Source: Mitsuaria sp. 7
GTDB lineage: Bacteria > Pseudomonadota > Gammaproteobacteria > Burkholderiales > Burkholderiaceae_C
Length of the DNA stretch: 64,000 nucleotides
Reading direction: 5' to 3'
NCBI RefSeq assembly: GCF_001653795.1
Contig: NZ_CP011514.1
Location: 5,266,727 to 5,330,726, forward strand
The notes under the pieces are model-generated. The model was not told where the DNA came from. It saw only the letters and a list, made by a program, of their open reading frames with translations, and did no database searches. The translations under genes were made by a program, and so were the position numbers. How positions within the stretch are numbered: position 1 is the first letter of the stretch; every line of letters starts with the position of its first letter. Positions 38,977 through 48,645 of the stretch are shown one piece after another.

Positions 38977-40503
38977 ATGCGCCTCGGCCTGCGACTGTTC
39001 CTCGGTTTCTTCCTGGTGGCGGGGCTGAGCGCCTTCATCCTGCTGCGCGTCGTGCTGGGCGAGTTCAAGCCCAGCGTGCGCGAGGTGATGGAGGACATGA
39101 TGGTCGACACCGCCAACCTGGTGGCCGAGCTGGCGCGCGACGAGCTCGCCGCGATGCCGCCCGGCGGGGACCTGAGCGGCACGCGCTTCGCGCAACGGGT
39201 GCGCGACTACGCCGAGCGCCCGGTCGACGCCCGCATCCTCAGCGCCCGCAAGCGATCGCTGGACTTCCGGATCTACGTGACGGACGCGAGCGGACGCGTC
39301 GTGCTCGACACCAGTCCCGTCCCGGCGGTCGGCCAGGATTACTCCGCCTGGAACGATGTCGCCCGCACCTTGCGCGGCGAGTACGGGGCGCGGTCGACGC
39401 CCGAGAAGCCGACGCTCTACGGCAATGCCGGTGAGCTCGGCAACGGCAAGGATGCGCAGGGCAGCCCGGTGATGTACGTCGCGGCGCCGGTGCGCCTGGA
39501 CGGTCGGACGATCGGCGTCGTCACCGTGGCGAAACCGGCGGCCGCGGTGCAGCAGATCATCTTCCGCGCCGAGCGCCGCATCTGGATCGCGGGGCTGAGC
39601 CTGCTGGCGGTCTCGCTGGCGGTGGGCGTCGCGGTGACCGCGTGGATGATCTTCACGGTGCGTCGCCTGCGGCGTTACGCGCAGGAGGTCCAGCTCGGCG
39701 AGCGGCAGGCGCCGCCTAAGGTGCCCGGGGAACTCGGCGACCTGGCGCAGGCCATGGACGCGATGCGCGAACGCCTCGACGGCAGGGAGCGCCTCGAACA
39801 TCTGGTGCGCGCGCTGACGCATGAACTCAAGAGCCCGCTGGCCGCGCTGCGCGGCGCCGGCGAGCTGCTGCAGGACGAGCTGCCCGACGCGGACCGCCAG
39901 CGCTTCGCCGCGCAGGTGGTCTCGCAGAGCGAGCGCATGACGGAGCTGGTCGAGCGCCTGCTGGCGCTGTCCGCGTTGGAACTGCGGCGTGGACCGGAGC
40001 ATCCGCGTCCTGTGGCGCTCGTCGGCGCAGTCGACGAGGCGCTGTCGCAGCTCGGCGACCGGTTGGAGCAGCAGGGGCTGACGGTGCGCTGGCTGCGCCG
40101 CGACGCCGTGGAGCTTCAGGCCGATGCGGAGATGCTGGCGCTGGCCATCAGCAACCTGCTGACGAACGCGATCGACTTCGCGCCGGCCGGCTCCGAGCTG
40201 GCGCTGCAGGTCGGCATCGAGCCCGCTGCCGATGCGGCGGAGGGGCACGGCTCGCGCGCCTTCTTTGAACTGCGCGATCACGGCCCCGGCGTGCCGCCCG
40301 GCGCGTTCGCCCAACTGGGCGAACGCTTCTTCTCCACCGCACGGCCGGGCAGCCTGCGCAAGGGCTCCGGGCTGGGCCTGGCCATCGTGCGCCAGATCGC
40401 GGGCCTGCATCGCGGCGAACTGCGCTTCGAGCCGGCCGAACCCGGCCTGCGTGTGCGGCTGGCCTTCCCGCTCTTCACCGCGGCCTCACAAACTTCGTCC
40501 TGA
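38977..40503 (+). CDS. creC: Sensor histidine kinase CreC
   Basis: A 508-residue kinase with helix 1 at about residues 5-25 (LGLRLFLGFFLVAGLSAFIL), a periplasmic sensor (about 27-205) and helix 2 near 208-228. HisKA has LVRALTHELKSPLAALRG with the phospho-His near 287. The ATP domain has LLTNAIDFAPAG and GSGLGLAIVRQIAGLHRG. The start is 6 bp after creB, and creD follows, matching the E. coli creBCD order. The signal is unknown. Confidence 0.92.
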   Translation: MRLGLRLFLGFFLVAGLSAFILLRVVLGEFKPSVREVMEDMMVDTANLVAELARDELAAMPPGGDLSGTRFAQRVRDYAERPVDARILSARKRSLDFRIYVTDASGRVVLDTSPVPAVGQDYSAWNDVARTLRGEYGARSTPEKPTLYGNAGELGNGKDAQGSPVMYVAAPVRLDGRTIGVVTVAKPAAAVQQIIFRAERRIWIAGLSLLAVSLAVGVAVTAWMIFTVRRLRRYAQEVQLGERQAPPKVPGELGDLAQAMDAMRERLDGRERLEHLVRALTHELKSPLAALRGAGELLQDELPDADRQRFAAQVVSQSERMTELVERLLALSALELRRGPEHPRPVALVGAVDEALSQLGDRLEQQGLTVRWLRRDAVELQADAEMLALAISNLLTNAIDFAPAGSELALQVGIEPAADAAEGHGSRAFFELRDHGPGVPPGAFAQLGERFFSTARPGSLRKGSGLGLAIVRQIAGLHRGELRFEPAEPGLRVRLAFPLFTAASQTSS

Positions 40504-40570
40504 GCTCACGGCCGCTGCCGAGACTGCCGCCTTCCATGGATCGCCGAGGGGCGAGGAGAAGGAGATGCAG

Positions 40571-41989
40571 ATGAAGGCGCTGTGGTGGAAGGTCGTGATC
40601 CTGGGTGGCGTGACGCTGCTGCTGATGTTCGTGCTGATGCGCATCGGCTGGCTGGTCGATGAGCGGCAGGAGCGTCAACGCGCCGCGGAGGCCGGCGTGG
40701 CCGCGGCGCAGGCGGGACCGCAGGTGCTGCTCGGTCCGATGGTGCAGCGCAATTGCACGGAGGAGTGGGAGTCCGTCAACGGGATCGGCAAGGACCTCAC
40801 CAAGACGCCGGAACGGCGCGACTTCGTGCTCTCGGCGGTGCCGACCGAGCTCAAGGTCGAGGGTGCGCTGAACCAGGAGCAGCGGGAGCGCGGCCTGTTC
40901 AAGGTGAACGGCTACGCCGGCGAGGTGACGCTGCAGGCGCGGTGGGCCTCGCTCGGCGCGTTGACGCCCGTGGCCGAACACAAGGGCAAGTTGAGCTGCG
41001 AAGACCCGCGTGTGATGTTCGCCGTCAGCGACGCGCGGGGGCTGCGCGCCGTGAGCGTCAAACGCGGTACCGAGCCGCTGCAGGTCCGACCCGGGACCCG
41101 GCATGACAGCTACGCGCACGGCTTCCATGCATCGCTTCCGGGCCAGGCGACGGAGCAGCCGCTGACCCTGTCGTTCGCGATCAACCTGGTGGGGATGACG
41201 GACTTCGGCATCGTGCCGGCCGCCTCGGTGACGCAGGTCAAGCTGCGCTCGGACTGGCCGCACCCGAGCTTCGGCGGCCGCTTCCTGCCGATGTCCAAGC
41301 GGATTGACGAACGCGGTTTCGAAGCGCAGTGGCAGGTCACCGAGCTCGCCACGACGGCGCCGCGCGATGTCCTCGCCGGGTACTCGCTGCCCGGCGTGGA
41401 GCGCGATCCGGATGCCGCCCGCGCCTATGCGCCGAACCCGGTGCCGGGTCGCGAGGCCAAGTCGGGCATCGTGGCCGACACGCTGGCCTTCTCGATGATC
41501 GACCCGGTCAATCCGTATGTGATGAGCGACCGCGCCATCAAGTACGGGCTGCTGTTCATCGTGCTGACCTTCGTCAGCGTCGGTCTGCTGGAGCTGCTGT
41601 CCGGCCGGCGCGTCCACCCGGTGCAGTACCTGCTGGTGGGTCTCGCGATGACGCTGTTCTTCCTGCTGCTGCTGAGCCTGTCCGAACACCTGAGCTTCGC
41701 GCTGTCCTATGCGCTGGCGGCGGGCGCGGCGATCGGGCTGCTGACGTTCTATGGCGCGTCCATGCTGGGCACGGCGCTGCGAGGCCTGGGATTCGGTGCG
41801 CTGGTGGCGGTGCTCTACGGCGCGCTGTTCGTGCTGCTCAACCTGGAGAAGGCCTCGCTGGTGGTCGGTGCCTCGCTGCTCTTCGCGGTACTGGCGGCGG
41901 TCATGACGCTGACGCGACGGATCGACTGGTACGCGCTGAACGGGCGCACTGCGGAGCGGCCGGAGGAAGAGGCCATCGGCTCTTGGTGA
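40571..41989 (+). CDS. creD: Inner membrane protein CreD
   Basis: A 472-residue CreD-family protein (E. coli CreD is 450). There is one N-terminal helix (VVILGGVTLLLMFVLMRIG), a large periplasmic domain (about residues 35-310) and a C-terminal cluster of five or so helices (YGLLFIVLTFVSVGLLELL onward). The typical family block YVMSDRAIKYGLLFIVLTFV is intact. CreD affects envelope integrity and colicin or beta-lactam tolerance. An AAGGAG ribosome site 6 bases upstream supports ATG 40571 over ATG 40565. It is the likely main target of CreBC. Confidence 0.93.
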   Translation: MKALWWKVVILGGVTLLLMFVLMRIGWLVDERQERQRAAEAGVAAAQAGPQVLLGPMVQRNCTEEWESVNGIGKDLTKTPERRDFVLSAVPTELKVEGALNQEQRERGLFKVNGYAGEVTLQARWASLGALTPVAEHKGKLSCEDPRVMFAVSDARGLRAVSVKRGTEPLQVRPGTRHDSYAHGFHASLPGQATEQPLTLSFAINLVGMTDFGIVPAASVTQVKLRSDWPHPSFGGRFLPMSKRIDERGFEAQWQVTELATTAPRDVLAGYSLPGVERDPDAARAYAPNPVPGREAKSGIVADTLAFSMIDPVNPYVMSDRAIKYGLLFIVLTFVSVGLLELLSGRRVHPVQYLLVGLAMTLFFLLLLSLSEHLSFALSYALAAGAAIGLLTFYGASMLGTALRGLGFGALVAVLYGALFVLLNLEKASLVVGASLLFAVLAAVMTLTRRIDWYALNGRTAERPEEEAIGSW

Positions 41990-42059
41990 CAACGTGGTTG
42001 CCGGCCGCCCGTGGCTCGGTCAGCATGGGTCTTCACAGACCCATCACGACAAGAGAGAC

Positions 42060-43766
42060 ATGGGCGGAGACAACGCAACCAGCAGCCACCGCGAAGCGGC
42101 GCCCGAGACCGCCTCGGGCCGCTTCGACTACATCATCGTGGGCGCCGGCACCGCCGGCTGCCTGCTCGCCAACCGGCTGAGCGCCGACACGTCCAGGCGC
42201 GTGCTGCTGCTCGAGGCCGGCGGTCGCGACGATTACCACTGGATCCACATCCCCGTCGGCTACCTGTACTGCATCGGCAATCCGCGCACGGACTGGTTGT
42301 TCAAGACGGAGCCCGACGCGGGCCTGAACGGACGCAGCCTGCGTTACCCGCGCGGCAAGGTGCTGGGCGGCAGTTCGAGCATCAACGGGATGATCTACAT
42401 GCGCGGCCAGACCCGCGACTACGACGGCTGGGCCGAGGCCGCCGGCGACGACGCGTGGCGCTGGGACGCGGTGCTGCCCTACTTCCGCGAGCACGAGGAC
42501 CATTGGCGCCTCGACGAGGGCGCCGAACGGCCGCCCGGTTTCGACCCGACGATGCACGGGCACGGCGGCGAGTGGCGCGTCGAGAAGCAGCGCCTGCGCT
42601 GGGCGGTGCTGGACGCGTTCGCTGCGGCGGCGCAGGAGGCCGGCATCCCGGCGACGCCCGACTTCAATCGCGGCAACAACGAGGGCGTGGGCTACTTCGA
42701 GGTCAACCAGCGCGCCGGCCTGCGCTGGAACACCGCCAAGGCCTTCCTGCGCCCGGCCTGCTACCGGCGTCCCAACTTCGAGATGTGGACCGGCGCGCAT
42801 GCGCAGCGGCTGCTGTTCGAGCAGGTCGACGGCGAGCCGCGCTGCGACGGGCTGCTCGTGCGCACGCCGCAGGGGCTGGAGACCGTCCGTCTGAATCCCG
42901 GCGGCGAGGTGCTGCTCGCGGCGGGGGCGATCGGTTCGCCGCAGCTGCTGCAGCTGTCGGGCGTCGGCCCGGCGGCGCTGCTGCAACAGCACGGGATCGA
43001 GGTCGTGAAGGACCTGCCCGGCGTCGGCGGCAACCTGCAGGACCACCTGCAGATCCGCGCGGTCTTCCAGGTGGAGGGGGTCAGCACGCTCAACACGCTG
43101 GCGTCGAGCTGGTTCGGGAAGGCCCGCATCGGGCTCGAATACGCGCTGCGCCGCACCGGCCCGATGAGCATGGCGCCGTCGCAGCTCGGTGCGTTCGCCA
43201 GGAGCGGACCGGACAAGGACTGGCCCGACCTGCAGTACCACGTGCAGCCGCTGTCGCTCGATGCGTTCGGCGAGCCGCTGCACGCGTTCAACGCGTTCAC
43301 GGCGAGCGTCTGCAATCTGAATCCGACCAGCCGCGGCACGGTCGCGATCCGCAGCGCCGACGCGGCGGATGCGCCGCTGATCGCGCCCAACTACCTCAGC
43401 ACCGCCGAGGACCGCGACATCGCGGCGCGCAGCCTGCGGCTGACGCGGCGCATCGTCGAGCAGCCGGCGCTGTCGCGCTACCGGCCGCGCGAGCACAAGC
43501 CCGGTGTCGAGTTCCAGACCGATGAGGAGCTGGCCCGCCTGGCCGGTGACATCGCGACGACGATCTTCCATCCGGTCGGCACCTGCCGCATGGGCCGCGC
43601 CGACGACGAGGGCGCCGTCGTCGACAGCCGCCTGCGCGTGCGCGGGATCGCCGGCCTGCGCGTCGTCGACGCGAGCGTGATGCCGACGATCACCAGCGGG
43701 AACACGAATTCGCCCACGTTGATGATCGCGGAGCGCGCCGCGGCCTGGCTGCGCGCCGGGGAGTGA
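42060..43766 (+). CDS. GMC-family FAD oxidoreductase (choline/alcohol dehydrogenase type)
   Basis: A 568-residue flavoenzyme. The dinucleotide fold is FDYIIVGAGTAGCLLANRLS near residue 22, with the GMC signature 1 block GKVLGGSSSINGMIYMRG near 100 and signature 2 GAIGSPQLLQLSGVG near 285. The catalytic His is in FHPVGTCRMG near residue 500, and the C-terminal NTNSPTLMIAERAA closes the FAD site. Relatives oxidise choline, medium-chain alcohols or polyethylene glycol. The gene lies 70 bp after creD on the same strand and may be read through. Substrate unknown. Confidence 0.93.
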   Translation: MGGDNATSSHREAAPETASGRFDYIIVGAGTAGCLLANRLSADTSRRVLLLEAGGRDDYHWIHIPVGYLYCIGNPRTDWLFKTEPDAGLNGRSLRYPRGKVLGGSSSINGMIYMRGQTRDYDGWAEAAGDDAWRWDAVLPYFREHEDHWRLDEGAERPPGFDPTMHGHGGEWRVEKQRLRWAVLDAFAAAAQEAGIPATPDFNRGNNEGVGYFEVNQRAGLRWNTAKAFLRPACYRRPNFEMWTGAHAQRLLFEQVDGEPRCDGLLVRTPQGLETVRLNPGGEVLLAAGAIGSPQLLQLSGVGPAALLQQHGIEVVKDLPGVGGNLQDHLQIRAVFQVEGVSTLNTLASSWFGKARIGLEYALRRTGPMSMAPSQLGAFARSGPDKDWPDLQYHVQPLSLDAFGEPLHAFNAFTASVCNLNPTSRGTVAIRSADAADAPLIAPNYLSTAEDRDIAARSLRLTRRIVEQPALSRYRPREHKPGVEFQTDEELARLAGDIATTIFHPVGTCRMGRADDEGAVVDSRLRVRGIAGLRVVDASVMPTITSGNTNSPTLMIAERAAAWLRAGE

Positions 43767-43810
43767 TCAGGCGCCGATGGCGTGCTGATCACGCGCCGGT
43801 CGCGCGCTGA

Positions 43811-45187
43811 TCAGGCGCTGAAGCGTTCCTCGATGTAGGCCAGCAGCGTGCGGATCGTCTGGGCCTCGCCGCCGACCGGGCGGCCCGGACGCGCGATGTC
43901 GTTCCAGGCGAACAGGTCGATGTGCAGCCAGTCCTGCTCGGCCGGGATGAAGGCCTCGAGGAACAGCGCCGCGTTGATCGCGCCGGCCAGCGCGCTGCGA
44001 CCGGTGTTCACGATGTCGGCGATGCTCGACGTGATGCCTTCCTTGTACGGCGACCACAGCGGCATGTGCCACAGGGGATCGTCCATCTTCAGGCCGAGGT
44101 CGACCAGGTCGCGGCCGGTGTCCATGTGCTTGGTGAACAGCGCCGGCAGTTGCGCGCCCAGCGCGATGCGGGCCGCGCCGGTGAGCGTGGCCAGGTCGAT
44201 GATCAGCTCCGGCTTGGATTCGGTGGCGTAGGCCAGCGCGTCGCACAGGATCACGCGGCCTTCGGCGTCGGTGTTGCCGATCTCGATGTGCAGGCCCGCG
44301 CGGGTCTTGATCACGTCGCCCGGACGGTAGGCGTTGCCGCTGATCGAGTTCTCCACCGCCGGGATCAGCACCTGCAGGCGCACCGGCAGCTTCAGCGCCA
44401 TGATCAGCGTGGCCAGGCCCAGCGTGTTGGCCGCGCCGCCCATGTCCTTCTTCATCTGGCGCATGCCGTCGGCCGGCTTGATGTCCAGGCCGCCGGTGTC
44501 GAAGCACACGCCCTTGCCGACCAGCGTCAGCCGCGGGTGCTTGTCGCTGCCCCAGTTCAGCTCGATCAGGCGCGGCGCGCGGGTGCTCGCGCGGCCGACG
44601 GCGTGGATCGCGGGGAAGTTCTTCTTCAGCAGTTCGTCGCCGACGATCTCCTTGAACTTCGCGCCGTGCTGCTTGCCGACGACGGCGGCGGCCTTGGCCA
44701 GTTCTTCCGGCCCCATGTGCTCGGCGGGGGTGTTGACCAGGTCGCGCACCGCGGTCATCGCGGTCGCGATCGCCAGGCCGCGCTGGCCGTCCGCGCTGCT
44801 CTTGATCAGCAGCTGGGCCGGCTCACGCTTGCGCGGCTTGTAGAGGTCGAACTGGTAGCAGCCCAGTTCCCAGGACATCGCGGCGGCCTCGTCCTGCAGC
44901 GGCAGGCCGTCGGGCGACAGGGTGTAGACGCCTTCGGGCAGTGCGAGCGGCAGCGCCGACAGCGCGAACGGATGGGCCGCATGCGCCACGCCGGCGAAGA
45001 CCTGCGCCAGCTTGCCGTCCTCGCCCGGCACCAGGGCGAAGGTGTCCGGCGCGGCGGAGAAGCCCAGCGTCGCCAGCCATTGCTGGGTGCGCTTGGGCAG
45101 CTTCAGGGCGAGGGCCTGGTAGGCGGCGCGGTCCAGCGCCAGGATGGGCGTGGCGCGGGCCACCGAATTCTTGAATTGGACGTTCAT
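43811..45187 (-). CDS. M17-family leucyl aminopeptidase
   Basis: A 458-residue M17 metallopeptidase that removes N-terminal residues. The metal site shows LVGKGVCFDTGGLDIKP (Lys and Asp ligands, near residue 225) and the hallmark NTDAEGR (near residue 305) with VEN upstream. The C-terminal catalytic domain is complete, and the N-terminal domain is variable, of the PepB-like shorter kind. The start MNVQFKNSVA gives the normal length; a longer reading into the promoter region is rejected. Confidence 0.94.
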   Translation of the reverse strand: MNVQFKNSVARATPILALDRAAYQALALKLPKRTQQWLATLGFSAAPDTFALVPGEDGKLAQVFAGVAHAAHPFALSALPLALPEGVYTLSPDGLPLQDEAAAMSWELGCYQFDLYKPRKREPAQLLIKSSADGQRGLAIATAMTAVRDLVNTPAEHMGPEELAKAAAVVGKQHGAKFKEIVGDELLKKNFPAIHAVGRASTRAPRLIELNWGSDKHPRLTLVGKGVCFDTGGLDIKPADGMRQMKKDMGGAANTLGLATLIMALKLPVRLQVLIPAVENSISGNAYRPGDVIKTRAGLHIEIGNTDAEGRVILCDALAYATESKPELIIDLATLTGAARIALGAQLPALFTKHMDTGRDLVDLGLKMDDPLWHMPLWSPYKEGITSSIADIVNTGRSALAGAINAALFLEAFIPAEQDWLHIDLFAWNDIARPGRPVGGEAQTIRTLLAYIEERFSA

Positions 45188-45371
45188 TGATGCAGCGGCT
45201 CGCCGCGGGTCGCGCAGAGAGCCGGCCTTGGGGGTTGGCGGTGGCGCATTCTCGCTCGCCCTCCCTCTGAAGGTGGGGGCACCGCGCTGTTCGGGGGCGT
45301 GGTGGCGACGAGCGTCGCCCTTGTCCCTCAAATGGGCTGCGGTACTGCGGCGGCCGGGGTCTGGGAACTGC

Positions 45372-45782
45372 TCAGCAGGACTGTCGCAGACGCGACAGCA
45401 GCGACTGCGCTGCGGCGGTCGTGCCGGCCGGCGCATTGGGGCTGGCGGCGGACATCGCGGGGTTGTCCTGCGCGGCCTGGATCAACCGCTGAGCCGCCGC
45501 CGGCCCGGGCAGCACCGGCCCGATGAAGCACACCCGTTCCCCCTGGCCGATCAGCAGGGTTGGAAAGGTCTCGACCTCCAGGTCGTCGACCAGTTCCGAG
45601 TCGTCCTCGATGTCCACCCACAGGAAGCGGGCACCCGGGTGCTGCTGGCGCAGCGTCGCGAAGTCGTCCCGGTAGGTGTCGCAGGTCCGGCACCAGGCCG
45701 CGCACAGGCAGGCGACCAGCAGGTCGGAAGACCCCTCGGAAGCGGGAGCCGGCAGGGGCGACGAGGGGGAAACGGCGGACAT
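45372..45782 (-). CDS. Thioredoxin-like protein
   Basis: A 136-residue thioredoxin-fold protein. The active site is WCRTC in LCAAWCRTCDTYRDDF near residue 33, preceded by a short Ser/Pro-rich N-terminus with no signal peptide. The conserved cis-Pro is seen in VETFPTLLI near residue 75. The CRTC dipeptide differs from thioredoxin's CGPC, implying a different redox potential. The C-terminal 35 residues are Ala/Ser-rich. It stands alone, 184 bp upstream of the aminopeptidase gene on the same strand. A role in cytosolic disulphide reduction is inferred. Confidence 0.88.
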   Translation of the reverse strand: MSAVSPSSPLPAPASEGSSDLLVACLCAAWCRTCDTYRDDFATLRQQHPGARFLWVDIEDDSELVDDLEVETFPTLLIGQGERVCFIGPVLPGPAAAQRLIQAAQDNPAMSAASPNAPAGTTAAAQSLLSRLRQSC

Positions 45783-46004
45783 GGGGCCGGAGCTTAGCCG
45801 ACTTGGACTGACGCTGAATCCGTTCGCTATACGTCCAAAGCACCACGCTGGTGCCTCATGCGTGACGATGGCGCGAGCTTTGTTCAGATTTGTGAGGAGC
45901 CTGTCAACGGGGTCCTGACGGGCCGCGTTAGCTGGCACAAAGCGGTCATTGCAAGCGGTCTTCCCTCCGCCTCCGACCGCCGATAGCCAAGAAGGTCCCC
46001 GACC

Positions 46005-46169
46005 ATGATGAAGTCCCAAACCCGCACCGAATCCCAGCCGCGCCGCCTCCCGATGCCGGAACTGGCGCAGCACGACAAGGGCCGCAAGCACGAGGCCTTC
46101 GAAGTCGCCAGCCTGGGCTGCGACCGCCGCAGCGTCGCGCGCGCCCTGCGCTTCGACCGCAAGCGCTGA
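46005..46169 (+). CDS. Small basic protein, 54 residues, unrecognised
   Basis: An open frame of 54 residues starting MMKSQTRTESQPRRLPMPEL and ending RRSVARALRFDRKR. The codons are strongly biased to G/C at third positions as in neighbouring genes, which argues for a real gene although it is short. It is highly charged (many Arg, Lys, Asp, Glu), with a single Cys and no membrane segment. The frame lies alone in the 443-bp gap between the thioredoxin-like gene and the SNF2 gene, with a GC hairpin after its stop (46183-46203). I do not recognise a family, and ATG 46008 is an equal start. Confidence 0.65.
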   Translation: MMKSQTRTESQPRRLPMPELAQHDKGRKHEAFEVASLGCDRRSVARALRFDRKR

Positions 46170-46182
46170 GCCCCTGAGCGGC

Positions 46183-46203
46183 GCCGCCCCGAGTCCGGGC
46201 GGC
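46183..46203. other. GC hairpin between the small gene and the SNF2 gene
   Basis: GCCGCCC at 46183-46189 pairs with GGGCGGC at 46197-46203. It is placed between convergent genes and lacks a T-tract, so it is a possible weak terminator or Rho-assisted stop. Confidence 0.45.
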
Positions 46204-46225
46204 GGCCTCGCTCCCCCGCGCCCCG

Positions 46226-48556
46226 TCAGTCCTCGTCGTCCGGGGACTGCAACGGCGCCAGCAGCCGATCGATCTCGTCGGCGCTGAACTTCTCCAGACG
46301 CTCCCCCCCGTCGCGGCCCAGCATGCCGTCCGCCAGCGCCCGCTTGCGGGCCTGCAGTTCGAGCATGCGCTCCTCGATCGAGCCCTCGATCGCCAGCTGG
46401 TGCACGAACACCGGCCGCGTCTGGCCGATCCGATGCGCCCGGGCATGGGCCTGCGCGTCGACCGCCGGGTTCCACCAGGGATCGACCTGGATGACGGTGT
46501 CCGCCGCCGTCAGCGTCAAGCCCACGCCCCCCGCCTTCAGACTGACCAGCATCAGCGGCGCCTCGCCCGCCTGGAAGCGTCGCACCACCTCGCCCCGCCT
46601 GCCTTCCGGCGTCGCGCCGGTGAGCTTCATCAGCGGGATCCGGAGCTCGTCCATCGCGGCCTCGATCAGGTCCAGCATGCCGGTGAACTGCGAGAACACC
46701 AGGATCGTCCGCCCCTGGGCGATCATCTCGGGCACCTTCTCCCGGATCCATTCGAGCTTGGCGGCCTCCATGCCGTGCGGGATCTCGACACCTGGCACCA
46801 GCCGCGGATCGCAGCAGACCTGGCGCAGCTTCAGCATGGCGTCCAGCACCGACATCAGGCCGGAGCCGAAGATCTCCGAGTCCTTCAGCAGCCGGCGCAC
46901 CAGATGGTCGGCGCCGATCCGCACGCTCTCGTACAGCTGACGCTGGCGCCCCTGCAGGGGGATGCGCTGGGTGAGCACCGTCATCGGGGGGAGATCCTTG
47001 GCGACCTCCTCCTTCAGACGCCGCAGGATGAAAGGCCGCACGCGGGACGCCAGCTCCCGGGCGCGACGGGCGTCGCCGGTCTGTTCGATCGGCTTGCGCC
47101 AGTGCCGCGCGAAGGAGCGCGCCTCGCCGAGGTAGCCCGGCATCAGGAAATCGAACTGGGTCCAGAGCTCGCCCAGGTGGTTCTCCAGCGGCGTGCCGGT
47201 CAGCACCAGACGCTGGTGGGCCTGGAGCCGGCGCAACGCGCGTGCGGCCCGTGAGCGCGGGTTCTTCACGGCCTGGGCCTCGTCCAGCACCAGCACGGAG
47301 AACTTGGGCTTCGAGAGCGCCCGCACCTCGCGCCACGCGAGGCCGTAGCTGCACAGCAGGAGGTCGATGTCGCCGAGGCGCTTCATCACCTGGGCCCGCT
47401 CGGCCGGATCGGAGAGCGTGGCCACACGCAGGTCGGGCGCGACCCGCGCGGCTTCCTGCGTCCAGTTGAAGATGAGCGACGTCGGCGCGACGACCAGCGC
47501 CGGCGATGTCAACCGTCCGGCCTGCTTCTCGACCATCAAGTGCGCCAGGGCCTGGGCCGTCTTGCCGAGGCCCATGTCGTCGGCCAGGATCCCGCCGAGT
47601 TCCTGGCGCGCCAGGTATTGGAGCCATGCCAGGCCCTGCAGCTGGTACGGACGCAGTGTGATGCCCAGACCCTCCGGGGTCGGAGACGCCGGCGGCGGGC
47701 CCGCGTCGCGCAGGCGCTCCCACATCGTGCGCAGCTCGTCGGCGCCGAAGACCTGCCAGCGGCTGTCGGGCACATCGAGCGCCGCCAACCGTGCCGCTTC
47801 CCACGACGTGAGCTTCACCGGCCCCCGCCGTGAGCGTTGGGCGACCAGCACGTCCAGCAGATTGAGCATCAGGCGCTTCAGCGGCGCCGCCGTCGAATGC
47901 AGCCGGCGCCCGCCGGGCGCCTTCAAGCTGATGATGGCGTCGTCGTCGATGCCCGCGATCGCATCGGCATAGAGCCAACGCCGGTCCTTGCGCAGCAGGT
48001 CCCAGATCATGGGCGCGAGGTCGACCCGCTGGCCCTGCACCGTCACGCCCAGGCTCAGCATCCACGAGCCCTTGCGGCGCGAAAGCGCCAGCGTCGGCAG
48101 GCGGTCGCCCGCGCCGGGCGCGATGGCGGTCTGGACGTCGACGGGCTCATCGCCCTCCGGCTGGATTTCCAGCGACCACGCGTCGATCGCGACGCTGTGG
48201 TGCGCAAAACCCGGCAGGAACTCGATCTCCCAGCCAAGCTGGCGCAAGCGGGGCACCTGGTCGGCGGCGAAGTCGGGGAACAGGTCTTCCTGCTCCAGCG
48301 TCCAGCACGGGGTCAGTCCTCGCCCGAAGGACGCGTCGCGCCACTGCAGCATCCCGGCGTCCACCGGATGCAGCGGCAGCGCCTGCCATTGCTCCAGCGC
48401 CGCCGGATCCGCCGGCCAGCGCTCCAGCCGCAGCAGCGACACGGGGTTCCCGCGCGGCCCCAGCTTCCCGTGCGGCCGCATGCCGAGCAGGCCGTCGCCG
48501 CGGTTGAGCGTCTGCAGGATCAGCTTCGGAGGGAGCGGGGAAGGCGGCGCGGTCAT
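46226..48556 (-). CDS. SNF2-family DEAD/DEAH-box helicase-like ATPase
   Basis: A 776-residue Swi2/Snf2 ATPase. Residues 1-315 form an N-terminal region without a motif I recognise. The helicase core has Q-motif-like LRPYQLQGLAWLQYL, Walker A ILADDMGLGKTAQALAHL (near 345), the DEAQ box VLVLDEAQAVKN, LTGTPLENHLGELW, and later VFSQFTGMLDLIE and DPWWNPAVDAQAHARAHRIG (motif VI). This is the RapA/HepA-like bacterial group, which moves along duplex DNA or RNA polymerase. The start MTAPPSPLPP is chosen over an upstream reading that overlaps the next gene. Confidence 0.93.
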   Translation of the reverse strand: MTAPPSPLPPKLILQTLNRGDGLLGMRPHGKLGPRGNPVSLLRLERWPADPAALEQWQALPLHPVDAGMLQWRDASFGRGLTPCWTLEQEDLFPDFAADQVPRLRQLGWEIEFLPGFAHHSVAIDAWSLEIQPEGDEPVDVQTAIAPGAGDRLPTLALSRRKGSWMLSLGVTVQGQRVDLAPMIWDLLRKDRRWLYADAIAGIDDDAIISLKAPGGRRLHSTAAPLKRLMLNLLDVLVAQRSRRGPVKLTSWEAARLAALDVPDSRWQVFGADELRTMWERLRDAGPPPASPTPEGLGITLRPYQLQGLAWLQYLARQELGGILADDMGLGKTAQALAHLMVEKQAGRLTSPALVVAPTSLIFNWTQEAARVAPDLRVATLSDPAERAQVMKRLGDIDLLLCSYGLAWREVRALSKPKFSVLVLDEAQAVKNPRSRAARALRRLQAHQRLVLTGTPLENHLGELWTQFDFLMPGYLGEARSFARHWRKPIEQTGDARRARELASRVRPFILRRLKEEVAKDLPPMTVLTQRIPLQGRQRQLYESVRIGADHLVRRLLKDSEIFGSGLMSVLDAMLKLRQVCCDPRLVPGVEIPHGMEAAKLEWIREKVPEMIAQGRTILVFSQFTGMLDLIEAAMDELRIPLMKLTGATPEGRRGEVVRRFQAGEAPLMLVSLKAGGVGLTLTAADTVIQVDPWWNPAVDAQAHARAHRIGQTRPVFVHQLAIEGSIEERMLELQARKRALADGMLGRDGGERLEKFSADEIDRLLAPLQSPDDED

Positions 48557-48645
48557 CGGGAAGGCATTGTCGACGCGCCGCCGACCTGCCGCCGCCATCC
48601 GGCAGATCGATTCGTCTCCTCGATCCGGCAGTTCGATCCGCCGGA

